Counted from the stretch's first letter, positions 15,416 through 24,385 are shown. The stretch is DNA of 34,707 nt from an uncultured Collinsella sp. (GCA_902470925.1 CABRIF010000013.1:1-34707); one strand, 5' to 3'. Made by a program: numbers and translations. Notes: a model not told the origin generated them from the letters alone.

Positions 15416-16516
15416 GTGAAGAATCCGTTTACCCCAACGTTCGGACGGGTGCCCGTGCAAATGGCCGGCCGCACGTTTCTTATCGGTGAGATTGATCGTG
15501 CGCTGGCGAACGGACCCGGCGATCCGGCGCTCGCATCGATACTGGTGGGCGCACGCGGAACTGGCAAGACTGCCCTGCTGTCCTATCTGTCGTCGCGCGC
15601 CGAGCAGATGGGCTGGCTCTCGATCAACGTTTCCTGCCTTCCAGGCATGTTGGATGACATGCTCTTGCAGGCGCGCCGTGGGGCGAGCGAGCACATCGAT
15701 GCGGTACGTACCACACGCCTGCGCGGAATAACGCTTGGACAGATCGGTTTGGAATGGGAGCAGGATGGCGCGCTCGCACCCAATTGGCGCAGCCTTATGA
15801 GCGGCCTGCTCGATGGGCTTGCCGAATGCGGAATCGGGTTGTTTTTCACCGTTGACGAGATTGACCCTGCACTTGACGAGATGATTCAGTTTGCGGCAAT
15901 CTACCAGCATTTTGTGCGCGAGGATCGCAAGGTCGGTCTTCTGATGGCGGGCTTGCCGTATAAGGTCTCTGCTCTGCTGCGGGATGAGTCGGTGTCGTTT
16001 TTGAGGCGGTCGAGTCAGTACCGCATTGGGCGCATTGCCGATGAGGAGATCGCCGAGGCTTTCCGCGCGACGGTCGAGGAGGGAGGAAGTGCGGTGGGTG
16101 ACGAGGCGCTATCTGCTGCGGTCCAGAGCATCGACGGCTTTCCCTTCATGATGCAGCTTGTCGGCTTTCGGTCGTGGGAGGCGCAGCGCAACGGGGAAAT
16201 CGATAGTGATGCCGTTGGGCGGGGGAGCTCGATGGCTTGGGGCGATCTGAAGCGCAGGATTCTGCGCCCCACGCTCGATGAGCTATCCGATATGGACATC
16301 GAATTCCTGCGTGCGATGTTGCTCGACGAGCGGGCGAGCTCTGCGGCAGATATCGCCGAGCGATTGGGGAGAACGACCAGCTTCGTTGCCACATACCGCA
16401 AACGGCTGCTGGAGCAAGGTGTCATCGAAATGCAGGGAAGGTCGCGCTTCCGCATTGCGCTTCCGGGCGTCCGCGCGTATCTTCCTGAATATCTTGAGGC
16501 GGATGCAATCGAATAG
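15416..16516 (+). CDS. AAA+/STAND-like ATPase with C-terminal winged helix
   Basis: A 366-residue ATPase. Walker A is GARGTGKT (45-52), Walker B is LFFTVDEID (about 142-150), and LLMAGLPYK near 178 fits a sensor-1 strand. The C-terminal 80 residues look like a winged helix (SAADIAERLGRTTSFVATYR). The architecture recalls archaeal-type and STAND ATPases often found in accessory regions. The start is a GTG with GGAGGAG 6 bases upstream. It is a single-gene unit lying between repeat arrays A and B, with lower GC than neighbours in its promoter, which points to acquisition. The function is not known; a toxin-antitoxin or regulatory role would be speculation. Confidence 0.85.
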   Translation: MKNPFTPTFGRVPVQMAGRTFLIGEIDRALANGPGDPALASILVGARGTGKTALLSYLSSRAEQMGWLSINVSCLPGMLDDMLLQARRGASEHIDAVRTTRLRGITLGQIGLEWEQDGALAPNWRSLMSGLLDGLAECGIGLFFTVDEIDPALDEMIQFAAIYQHFVREDRKVGLLMAGLPYKVSALLRDESVSFLRRSSQYRIGRIADEEIAEAFRATVEEGGSAVGDEALSAAVQSIDGFPFMMQLVGFRSWEAQRNGEIDSDAVGRGSSMAWGDLKRRILRPTLDELSDMDIEFLRAMLLDERASSAADIAERLGRTTSFVATYRKRLLEQGVIEMQGRSRFRIALPGVRAYLPEYLEADAIE

Positions 16517-16580
16517 TTCCAGGCTGGCGGGGGTCTGCTGCAGAGCGGCCTGTGCCGGCTGCGGCGTCGCTGCCGCATCC

Positions 16581-17320
16581 GTTCGCTGGCGGGCAGTTTC
16601 TGCGCCGTCTCGTCCATTGGTGGGAAGTTGTCGCGCCACTCTGTTTGCTGGCGGGAGACTGCCGCGCTGCTCCGTTTGCTGGCGAAACGTTACCGCGTGG
16701 TTTGTCCATCGGCGAAACCTTACCGCGTCGATTGTCCATCCAGACGGCATTTTCGGCCCCAGACGGACAGAACCCGAACCCGAGTTTCCTGGACGGCCGG
16801 GAGACGAACCCAAGTTGTACCCCGGGGCCCTGGATGGACGAAATCCGAACCCTTGTTTCCTGGATGGGCGGAAGGCGAACCCGAGTTTTGCCTCGGGATG
16901 TCGATGGCCGGAACCCGAACCCGGCTTTCGGCTCGGAGTCCCGGATGGTCGAAAGACGAACCCGAGTTGCGCCCCGGGACTCCTGATGGACGAAACTCGA
17001 ACCTTGGTTGCGCCTCGGGGTGTCCGATTGTGAAACGTTACCGCGTGGTTTGTCCATCGGAGAAACGCTACCGCGCCGTTTGTCCATCCAGACGGCATTT
17101 TCAGTCCCAGACGGACGGAACCCGAACCCGAGTTTCCTAGATGGACGGAATCCGAACCCAGGTTTCGTCCCGGGATGTCCGATGGCTGAAACCCGAACCC
17201 AGGTTTCCTGGATGGACGAAACCCGCACCCGAGTTTCGCCTTGGGATGTCCGATGGCTGAAACCCAAACCCGGCTTTCGCCCCGGGATGTCCGATGGCTG
17301 AAACCCGAACCCGACTCTTA
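16581..17320 (+). repeat. Composite repeat array B (two full cycles)
   Basis: Cycle 1 has about five 30-31-bp units (16581-16733), the junction (16734-16763) and about seven units near 41 bp or shorter (to 17033). Cycle 2 has two 30-bp-type units (17034-17081), the junction (17082-17111) and about five further units to 17320. The junction here reads GACGGCATTTTC in place of the GGCGGCTTTTTC of arrays A and C. A second cycle implies that the whole cassette can duplicate as a unit. Confidence 0.88.
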
Positions 17321-17514
17321 TCACCCCTTCGGGCGTCGTGTGGTCAGAACCCGCATCGGGTCACCGGGACGTCCGGCGCCTCAATCGACCGTGTGCAATC
17401 AGGCCTTTTCGCATTTCATCAGGGGTGTACGACAGACAACCACGCAACCGATGTAGCAGAATTCTCATGTCGTCGACGACGGTGCAACTTCCAAAAGAGA
17501 AGGAGGGGTTCAAG
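17321..17514 (+). promoter_or_regulatory. Upstream region of the small secreted protein gene
   Basis: Unique sequence following array B. It holds a strong ribosome binding site AGGAGGGG at 17501-17508. No clear -35/-10 pair was recognised. Confidence 0.4.
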
Positions 17515-17922
17515 ATGCGTGTTTTGCGTTCGAAGACGTTTGTCGCCGCCATGTCGGCGTGCCTGTGTGTTCTGGCGCTTAGCGGCGTTGCGTACGGAGC
17601 CGATCAGGAACCTCGCGGGTTAAACGAGACGAGAACCTACAAGATCCAGATTTACGCGAGGACGGGAGGTTATATTCCCGATGTTTCGCGCCCTCTGACC
17701 GCAAATGGTTCGATCAAGGCGAACCTTACAAGCACTTCCGGTGTCCGCATCAGGGTCTGTAACGCATATGGCTCGGTGCTTTCCTATCCAAAGGCATGCT
17801 ACCGAGGGACATCAACGGTCTTCATTAACACATACGGCGGGCAGCTGATGACGAGGCCGGAGGCTCAGGCCATTGCGGCGAACCATAGCCTGGGTGGGAC
17901 GTGGACGTATCGGTTCCCATAG
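17515..17922 (+). CDS. Small secreted protein of unknown function
   Basis: A 135-residue protein that I do not recognise. It has a clear Sec signal peptide (positive MRVLRSK, hydrophobic core, cleavage likely after AYGA at about residue 26). The mature part of about 110 residues is polar, rich in Thr, Ser and Tyr, has exactly two cysteines (in RVCNAYG and KACYRG) that could form one disulfide, and ends GGTWTYRFP. The ATG at 17515 follows AGGAGGGG and gives the signal peptide at the N-terminus. An ABC-2 exporter operon follows 114 bp downstream. This pairing recalls secreted bacteriocins of the lactococcin 972 type with an ABC system, but no family motif was confirmed. Confidence 0.72.
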   Translation: MRVLRSKTFVAAMSACLCVLALSGVAYGADQEPRGLNETRTYKIQIYARTGGYIPDVSRPLTANGSIKANLTSTSGVRIRVCNAYGSVLSYPKACYRGTSTVFINTYGGQLMTRPEAQAIAANHSLGGTWTYRFP

Positions 17923-18036
17923 CGGGCGATTGGTCGGCTCGGTATGAAACCAGCGGGACAGGGGCGAAAGGACGCCTTGTGGTTCAGCTTGGTAGAGCAT
18001 CGCGTTGTGGGAAAGCAACGGGACTGAGGTGAGAGG

Positions 18037-18936
18037 ATGCCCAAAACGTTTTTCGCGCTGGTGCGCGTATGCTCGGGCCGCAGGTACGTGCTCGCTTTGA
18101 CGGCATGTTGCCTGCTGGTTGTCTGCGAGCTCGTTCAGCTCATGCTGACGTCGTATGGTATGGCGGGCGGCGTCCAGATCACGGGTGTGGACCTTCCGCC
18201 TTTGGTGATGGCGGCGGAGGTGTTCGGGCGCTCCGCCGCCATTTGGCTGTTCGTGCCGCTGGCTGTCTGCGCGTATGCAGGGGATTGTCTCGCAGATGGC
18301 TACGCGGCCCTCATACAGTCGGGCGGCCGGGGCGCGCGAGGTGTGGCGAAGGGGTTCATGGGAGCGGCGGCGGTACTTTCTGCGGGTGCCGCGGTTGCCA
18401 TATGCCTGGTCGTATTGCTTACGTGCGCGGTGCTTTGTCATGGGACGCTTGATGCCTTCTACTTGGTGCAGCTGGCGAACAGCGGCGTGCGGGTGCTCGC
18501 GGACGGTGCTGTCGCCGGATACGGGCTTGCGCTTCTTGCCGGCATGCTGCGTGTGGTTGCGCTCGGCGTGGTGTCCATGGCCGTGGCGCTGGTGGTTCGC
18601 TGGCGCTTTGCGGGCGTGCTCGTGGTGCCGTTGGCGTGGCTGGCGCTGTCGTACACACCGGCGCTCGATGCGATGACCACCCTGTTGAACATGGCGGGCA
18701 TGTCCTCGATTGCCGAATCGGTGCCGGCGTTCAGTCTGATGACATACGCGGATACGCCTGCCTCATGGTATTCGTTTTTGGGTTTTGAGATGTTGGCGGA
18801 CGTCGTCGTGATTACGGCTGCAGCGCTCGCCGCGACGAGCTTTCCGCGCGCGCTGCAGGTGCGCCTGGCGTCTCGGTTATCGGGTGCTGCCCGCATGCGG
18901 CGTGTTGTCCGGGTAGAAAGGGGAGGCCATGCGTGA
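18037..18936 (+). CDS. ABC-2-type membrane protein, probable permease 1
   Basis: A 299-residue integral membrane protein with about six hydrophobic segments (near 18-40, 68-84, 108-135, 160-205 and 245-270). It resembles ABC-2-type permeases by size, helix pattern and gene order rather than by a sharp motif. The ATG at 18037 follows GAGGTGAGAG. Its last 8 bases overlap the next gene, so translation is coupled. It is the first gene of a four-gene operon, permease, permease, ATPase, regulator. The transported substrate is unknown. Confidence 0.75.
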   Translation: MPKTFFALVRVCSGRRYVLALTACCLLVVCELVQLMLTSYGMAGGVQITGVDLPPLVMAAEVFGRSAAIWLFVPLAVCAYAGDCLADGYAALIQSGGRGARGVAKGFMGAAAVLSAGAAVAICLVVLLTCAVLCHGTLDAFYLVQLANSGVRVLADGAVAGYGLALLAGMLRVVALGVVSMAVALVVRWRFAGVLVVPLAWLALSYTPALDAMTTLLNMAGMSSIAESVPAFSLMTYADTPASWYSFLGFEMLADVVVITAAALAATSFPRALQVRLASRLSGAARMRRVVRVERGGHA

Positions 18937-20071
18937 TGCAGATGATATCGGGAGCGCGTGCGCGGCGGCGGACGCCGGAGGTGCGTGCAGCGCAGGCCGC
19001 ATCTTGCCCGTGCGAGAAGCGCCCCGCACCGGATCCGCGCGCGATGCGGAGCAGGCGGAGGCAAGACGCTTTGGGCCCTGCGCATCGGGTGCGTTCGTGC
19101 GGCTACTCGCATTCGAGCTGCGCAGATTCCCGACCCCCGCGCGCATGTCCCTGGCACTTGTTGCCCTTGTGGCCATGGTGCTGCTTGCACGTGGCAACCT
19201 GCTGCAGCAGGCGGCGATGGCGTCTGCGCAGGCGGCAGGGGGTGCAGAGGCCGGCAATGTGAGCCCGACGGCATTCGACATGCTCTACCTTGCGTTCAAC
19301 AGCCAGCTGATCGCAGGGGTGATGCTGCCGGCGGCGTGCGGCATGCTGTGCGCCGACCTGATAGCGCGCGACCGTATGGACGGTATGCTGGCCCTGATTG
19401 CCTGCGAGGTCCGCAGCAAGGGCGTCTATGTTGCGGCGAAGCTGGCCGCTGCTGCATCGATCAGCGCCTTGCTTGTGCTCGCGTTCTCCCTTGCGTGCAC
19501 GGCCGTATCCGGGCTGCTGCTGGGGCTTCCCCTCTCGTTCGCACCGCCGGCATGGCTGGCGTCAACGGGGCCGGCCGACAGTGTGTGGGGGCAATATGGG
19601 CTGATTCCGAGTACCTGGAACTACGCTGCCCTCATGGTCGGCCTGGTCGCGTGCGTCTGCGTGCTGGAGACCGTGCTGGCCTGGGCGGCGATGGCGCTGT
19701 GCGCCACCGTGCGAACGCCGGGGGCGGCTCCGCTGATACCCGCAGCCTTCTATGTCTTTGCGTCGCAGGTTGAGTCGTTGCTTACGAGCCTGGGCATCCT
19801 GTTGGGGGTCGATTCGCTGACGACGACGGTGGGCTGGGTGACCGACCGCCTGTGCCTGGTGAATTACCGCCTGGGCGCTTCTTTTTTCCAGGCGAGTGCC
19901 GGCGGTGCGTACCAGGGAGCCGCGGCGGTTGCCGCGGATGTCGCCGCGCACGAGTACCCCATCAACAGCTGGGCGAGTTTGATGGCGATCGTCGTGGCGC
20001 TCGCCTGCGTGTCGGTAGGATGGCTGCTCGTGCGGGAGCGTTGCGCAGGCGTGTGGGGATGTTGCGGATGA
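18929..20071 (+). CDS. ABC-2-type membrane protein, probable permease 2
   Basis: A 380-residue protein with a long hydrophilic N-terminus (about 55 residues, four cysteines not needed), then about six membrane segments. RDRMDGMLALIACEVRSKGVYVAAK is typical of ABC-2 permeases that share a conserved cytoplasmic loop after the second helix. The ATG at 18929 follows AAAGGGGAGG and overlaps the upstream gene by 8 bp. It likely pairs with the first permease to form a heteromeric pore driven by the ATPase at 20257. Confidence 0.78.
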   Translation: MRDADDIGSACAAADAGGACSAGRILPVREAPRTGSARDAEQAEARRFGPCASGAFVRLLAFELRRFPTPARMSLALVALVAMVLLARGNLLQQAAMASAQAAGGAEAGNVSPTAFDMLYLAFNSQLIAGVMLPAACGMLCADLIARDRMDGMLALIACEVRSKGVYVAAKLAAAASISALLVLAFSLACTAVSGLLLGLPLSFAPPAWLASTGPADSVWGQYGLIPSTWNYAALMVGLVACVCVLETVLAWAAMALCATVRTPGAAPLIPAAFYVFASQVESLLTSLGILLGVDSLTTTVGWVTDRLCLVNYRLGASFFQASAGGAYQGAAAVAADVAAHEYPINSWASLMAIVVALACVSVGWLLVRERCAGVWGCCG

Positions 20072-20256
20072 TGCATGCCCGGCACCACGTGCGCGCTCGG
20101 TGCGATGGAGCGCGCTGCCGGCGCGGATGGCGGACGGGGTCGCCCGCGGCCGATGCGCATGCCGGTGCGGATTGCGGACGGGGTCGCCCGCGGTCGATGT
20201 GCGCGGGCTTCTGCTCGGTGCTGCCGGCGCGGACGACGGCGGAGGTGGATGCAAAA
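20072..20256 (+). repeat. Short direct repeat in the gap before the ATPase gene
   Basis: The 185-bp gap inside the operon holds two copies of GCGGACGGGGTCGCCCGCGG, at 20130 and 20174, 44 bp apart, with related sequence around them. Frames through it remain open but show no family resemblance. GGAGGTGG at 20241-20248 serves the ATPase start at 20257. Confidence 0.6.
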
Positions 20257-21051
20257 ATGAGAAAGATGGGAACGCATATGGTGAGCGGTGGGGCGGCTGC
20301 GGCAGCGGCGGAATCCAGCGGGGCTGCGGGCTTCGGCATCGATCTGCGCGGCGTGTCGGTGTCGTTCGGCGGGCGGACGGTTTTCGCAGAGGCTGACTTT
20401 TCTGCTGAACGGGGCGCGGTTGTGGGCCTCATGGGACCCAACGGCTCCGGAAAGAGCACGATGCTCAACATCCTGGCGGGCCTGGTGGTCCCTCAGTGCG
20501 GCGAGGGTCACGTGATGGGCTGTCGGCTGGGCGGCGCGCACCATGCGCCGTTTGGTATGATGTTTGAACACCCTCCCTTTGTCGAGCGGGCGTCGGGCCG
20601 CGAAAACCTGATGCTGCTCTCACGCCTCAAGGGGGTACAGGATGCGGATACGTTTGTGCGGGCCGGCGCCTGTATGCGGCGAGTGGGGCTCGATCCCGAG
20701 CGCGCGGAGCCCGTTGCGTGCTATTCGCAGGGCATGCGGAAGCGCCTTGGCCTCGCGCAGGCGATGCTCGGGTCGCCCGTGCTCTATCTGCTCGATGAAC
20801 CCATGAACGGGCTGGATCCGCTCGGCGTCGTTGTCATGCGCGACTGCATCCGAATGCTTGCGGCGCGCGGGGCGATCGTGGTGGTGTCCAGCCATTTGCT
20901 CGATGAGCTGGAGCGGATGTGCACGAAGGTGTATATGTTTCATGCGGGTGCAGTATCTCCGGTGGCGCTGGACGCGTGCGGGCCGGATGGGTTGGAACGG
21001 GTGTATGTGGGCAACGTTTTGGGGAACGCGACGGGGCACCGTGCCTTGTGA
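20257..21051 (+). CDS. ABC transporter ATP-binding protein (ABC-2 exporter type)
   Basis: A 264-residue ATPase. Walker A is GPNGSGKS (60-67), the signature region is YSQGMRKRLG (near 155) and Walker B is LYLLDEP with MNGLDP following; the switch His lies in VVSSHLLDEL. A YSxGMxxR signature in place of LSGGQ is typical of ABC-2 drug or peptide exporters. The ATG at 20257 is chosen because GGAGGTGG lies 8 bases upstream; the longer frame from 19852 overlaps the permease gene. The next gene starts 11 bases before its stop codon. Confidence 0.92.
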   Translation: MRKMGTHMVSGGAAAAAAESSGAAGFGIDLRGVSVSFGGRTVFAEADFSAERGAVVGLMGPNGSGKSTMLNILAGLVVPQCGEGHVMGCRLGGAHHAPFGMMFEHPPFVERASGRENLMLLSRLKGVQDADTFVRAGACMRRVGLDPERAEPVACYSQGMRKRLGLAQAMLGSPVLYLLDEPMNGLDPLGVVVMRDCIRMLAARGAIVVVSSHLLDELERMCTKVYMFHAGAVSPVALDACGPDGLERVYVGNVLGNATGHRAL

Positions 21052-23893
21052 AGGTGCGGCACGCGCGCGTCTGTGTGCGGCGCTTGCCCGCGCAGGTGCC
21101 TTCATCGGCTTCGTTGCGGCGAGCGGGCTTCTGTGGTGGGCTGTCGTGCCGGCCCCGCAGAACCTGCTGGCGATTGCGTTTGGCGGAGGTTGGCACGATG
21201 CGTACCTGCTTGTTCGAGGTGCTGCAGGCACCGCGGCGCTTGCGGTGTCGGTCTGCTTGGTGTGTTTCCCACGTGCGCGAGCGGCGCTGGTGCGTGCGAT
21301 GACGCGCCGCGCGGAAAGCGACGAGGCCCGGACATCTCGCTATCTCGACATCCTTCCGCGAAGCTCGATGCCGATGCTGGTGTCGGCGGTGCTGGGCGCC
21401 GCCCTGGTGGTTGCGGGGTATGCGCTGACGACGTCGTGGATCCGGTTGGAGACGAGCGCCGCGGCGGCATGGGCGGCGGGGGTGCTCCCCGTTGTTCCTG
21501 GCTGGGCCGCTGCCTGCGTGGTCGCGGTGTGCGCAGGGGCGGTCGGCTGCTTTTGCATCATCGAGTGCCTGCCGGGTCTTGCAGCTGCGGCGATTGGTTT
21601 GGGCGCAGTCGCTCTGTGCGCCCTCGGCCCGCTCTCGTGCGGACCCAACATGGTCGCGTTTGCGCTTTCGCTGCTGTTCGGTGTGCAGCTGATGGGTGCG
21701 GTTGCTGCGGGCTGGCGCGACGTTGCGCCAGCGCTTCGGGCGCTCATCGCACTCGAGCTGGTTCCCGTGCTCGCACTTGCCTCCGGCGCGGTGGCGTTCA
21801 TCTTGCGCGCGGTGGTCCCCGATACGGAGATGGGCGCGCATCGGCCGTTCGTTCTGCTGCTCGCGATGAGCGGATGTGCGCTTGCGGCGCTCGCGGTCCG
21901 TGCCATGCGTGCGCGGGGGCAGCGAGCGGGGGATGGGGACGCGGACCGGTCTTGCCAGGGAGCAGCAGGCCGTTGGGGCAGCCAGGCGCCGGCGTGCTCG
22001 TTCGAGGTCCCGGAGGCATACGGGCTGTCGGAGCGCGAGCGGTCGGTGCTGCTGGGGAGCCTGCAGGGCAGGTCGTTGGCGCAGCTTGCGCAAGAGCTCG
22101 GCGTTTCCCGATCGACTGCGGGCACCTATCGGCTGCGCGCCTATACGAAGCTCGGGGTTGAATCCCTGGAAGGCGCGCGGGAGCTGCTTGGAGCTGAGGG
22201 ACCGCGCGAAGCGGGTGCGTCTGGGGCGCCGGTGGGCGAGCCAGGCGGCGCGGTGGGTTTGACGATGTCTCCGGCACCGGTGGGCGAGCCAGGCAGAACG
22301 GTGGATTCGACGGCATCCCCGGTGGCGTCTGCGCCCGCCCGCTTCATGGACCGCGTTGCTGTGAGCGGAGGATGGATTGCCTGGTTCGTGCTCGTCGGCG
22401 TCCTGCTCGCTCCCTGGTGCGGATCGCGCGCCTGGTTGCTCGCCGATGCTTGGCGTGCGTTGCCGTCGGCGGTTCTGGTTGTTGTGACGGGCTATCTGGT
22501 GCTCGGCGGCGCTGCCCCGTTCGCGCGGCCGAGTCGGTGCATGGGCGCGGCGGGGGCCGCGTGCGCGGTGCTGCTCGCGTTCCTGGTGCCCGTGCTGCCG
22601 GGAGGGCATGCCACCGCCAGCGAGCTGCCCGTTCTGTTCGATTTCATGCTGGCGGCGGCGCTTGCCTTCGGCCTGTCTGCCCTTGCGGGGCGGGGAATGC
22701 GAGCGGATCGGGCGTTGGTGCCGCATGCGTGCGCGGCTGCCGGGGTATGCGTGGCGTCGTCCGCTGTTGCGGGACTGTACCTGGTCGTGATCGCGGTTGC
22801 AGCGTGTGCGCTCGCGGCGGCATGCGCTTGGTGCGCCGTGGCTGGACCTGGCGAGGAGACGGCGCGAGATGGCCGGCCGGTGCAGGTCGCGGAGCGAGCG
22901 CGGGGTGCGGGTCGCGCGCGGGCCGATGCGCCGCAGCAGGCCGCCGGTTCGGTGCGTGCCGAGGCGCTGAAGCGCGGCGACGACCCGGCAATGGCTGATG
23001 AGTCGGCGCGCGTGCGTGGCGACGCATGTGCGGAACAGGTCCTGCCGGTGCTGGGAGGCGTCGGTTTTGTCCCACATGGCGGGCAGGCCATCTGCCTTGT
23101 TGGCGGTTTGTCGGCGTGGGGGTGGGGGCTGTATCAGGCGGGCGCCTGCACCCTGGTCGAAGCCTCCAGCGTATCGCGCATGCCGCCTGCGGTGGCTGCC
23201 TGCGTGGTGGTCGCCTGTGCATGCGCTGCCTGTCTGATGTGGGCGTGCCGACGGGATGCACGCCGTCCCTCCAGGCGGTCGTGGGGCGTTGCGAGCCTTG
23301 TGGGCGGCGCGGCTCTGTGCTGCCTGTGGGCAACCGGTGGTTCGGGTGCGGCGGCGCCGCTGGCCCAGGCGCTGTTGACGGCCCCGATGCTTGTTCTTGC
23401 GGGCGCGTCCTGCGAAATGCTTGCGGCGTTTCGTGCGGCGCACCGCTGCACCTCGTTTGGGTTTGCGATGCCAACGCTGCTGCTTACCGTGTTTGCCGTA
23501 TGGTGTTGCGGTCCATTCATCGCGATGGTCGCGCGCGATGGGTTTGGAGGTGGCGAGTGGGTTGCGGCGGCGGTTGTCGCGGCGGGAGGAGTGCTGGGGG
23601 CTGTCAGCTTGAACAGCATTTGGCGCACCTTGCACAAGCGGGCGGCGCTGCGTGCGGCGGGGTTGCAGGCGGTCGAGAGGGCCCTGCGGAAGGCGGGGCT
23701 CACACAGATGGAGGCGCGCGTGGCTGCGCTGCTGTGCACGGGCCGTGCGGCGCGCGAAGTTGCCGCCGAGCTGTTCATCGAGCCCTCGACCGTTCGGTCT
23801 CACACCCGACGTGCCTATGCGAAGCTCGCGGTCCACACGCGAGGCGAGCTCGAGGTTGCCGCTGCGGCGCTCGTGCGCGAACACGCCCGCTGA
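21041..23893 (+). CDS. Tandem fusion of two membrane-LuxR regulator modules
   Basis: A protein of about 950 residues. Module 1 has roughly seven or eight hydrophobic segments (about 15-290) followed by a LuxR-type HTH at 328-385 (LSERERSVLLGSLQG, then TKLGVES). A low-complexity linker with two APVGEPG repeats (about 395-425) leads to module 2: hydrophobic segments (about 440-600 and 690-860) and a second LuxR-type HTH at 886-945 (TQMEARVAALLCTG, then AKLAVHTRGE). Membrane-anchored LuxR regulators are common in Coriobacteriia, but they usually carry one HTH. The start is uncertain: a GTG at 21041 with GACGGGG upstream overlaps the ATPase gene by 11 bp and is preferred. It probably senses a membrane or cell-surface signal and may control the ABC operon it belongs to. 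Confidence 0.82.
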   Translation: MPCEGAARARLCAALARAGAFIGFVAASGLLWWAVVPAPQNLLAIAFGGGWHDAYLLVRGAAGTAALAVSVCLVCFPRARAALVRAMTRRAESDEARTSRYLDILPRSSMPMLVSAVLGAALVVAGYALTTSWIRLETSAAAAWAAGVLPVVPGWAAACVVAVCAGAVGCFCIIECLPGLAAAAIGLGAVALCALGPLSCGPNMVAFALSLLFGVQLMGAVAAGWRDVAPALRALIALELVPVLALASGAVAFILRAVVPDTEMGAHRPFVLLLAMSGCALAALAVRAMRARGQRAGDGDADRSCQGAAGRWGSQAPACSFEVPEAYGLSERERSVLLGSLQGRSLAQLAQELGVSRSTAGTYRLRAYTKLGVESLEGARELLGAEGPREAGASGAPVGEPGGAVGLTMSPAPVGEPGRTVDSTASPVASAPARFMDRVAVSGGWIAWFVLVGVLLAPWCGSRAWLLADAWRALPSAVLVVVTGYLVLGGAAPFARPSRCMGAAGAACAVLLAFLVPVLPGGHATASELPVLFDFMLAAALAFGLSALAGRGMRADRALVPHACAAAGVCVASSAVAGLYLVVIAVAACALAAACAWCAVAGPGEETARDGRPVQVAERARGAGRARADAPQQAAGSVRAEALKRGDDPAMADESARVRGDACAEQVLPVLGGVGFVPHGGQAICLVGGLSAWGWGLYQAGACTLVEASSVSRMPPAVAACVVVACACAACLMWACRRDARRPSRRSWGVASLVGGAALCCLWATGGSGAAAPLAQALLTAPMLVLAGASCEMLAAFRAAHRCTSFGFAMPTLLLTVFAVWCCGPFIAMVARDGFGGGEWVAAAVVAAGGVLGAVSLNSIWRTLHKRAALRAAGLQAVERALRKAGLTQMEARVAALLCTGRAAREVAAELFIEPSTVRSHTRRAYAKLAVHTRGELEVAAAALVREHAR

Positions 23894-24005
23894 GCGCCGA
23901 TCGGTGGCAGGCGGCGAGGCGCGTGGGCTTTCGAAGGCATGCGCGGTGTCGCAGCGCCGGCGTGGTGCCGACGCGATGCGTCATCCTTCGCCGGGCAGGA
24001 GGTTT

Positions 24006-24385
24006 TGCGCCACTTCGTCCATCGGCGGGAAGTCGCCGTGCCGCTTCGTCCATCGGCTGAAGTTGCTGCGCTGCTCTGCTCGCTGGAGAGAGGTCGCCGC
24101 GCCGCTTGCCCGTCGGTGAGGAGTCGCCGTGTCGCTTGCCCGCTGGCAAAACGTTACCGTGCCGCTCCATCCACCGACAAAACGTCACCGCGTCGATTGT
24201 CCATCGGCGAAACCTTACCGCGCCGCTTGTCCATCCAGGCGGCTTTTTCGGCCCCAGACGGACAGAACCCGAACCCGAGTTTCCTGGACGGCTGGGAGGC
24301 GAACCCAAGTTGTACCCCGGGGCCCTGGATGGACGAAATCCGCACCCTAGTTTCGCCCTGTGATGTCCGATGGCTGAACCCCGAA
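24006..24385 (+). repeat. Composite repeat array C
   Basis: About seven 29-31-bp units (24006-24228) end at the junction (24229-24258, containing GGCGGCTTTTTCGGCC), which is followed by about three units of the 41-bp type to 24385. Order and orientation match arrays A and B. Just before the junction, GCCGC and GCGGC are followed by TTTTT, so in this copy the junction could act as a terminator. Bases 23894-24005 hold nothing recognisable. Confidence 0.88.

Noticed and set aside
14264..17324. Long minus-strand frames through arrays A and B with repeating MDKRRGKVSP
   Set aside because: The 30-bp units keep any frame open. The 41-bp units shift the frame, the frames differ between arrays, and no ribosome binding sites are seen. 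They look like shadows of non-coding repeats.
17975..18050. Complete tRNA-His gene
   Set aside because: The anticodon stem does not pair and there is no T-arm or matching acceptor stem.
20834..23884. Minus-strand frame of about 1000 residues opposite the double LuxR gene
   Set aside because: It is a high-GC shadow, very rich in Arg and His with no domain; the plus strand shows two clear HTH domains.
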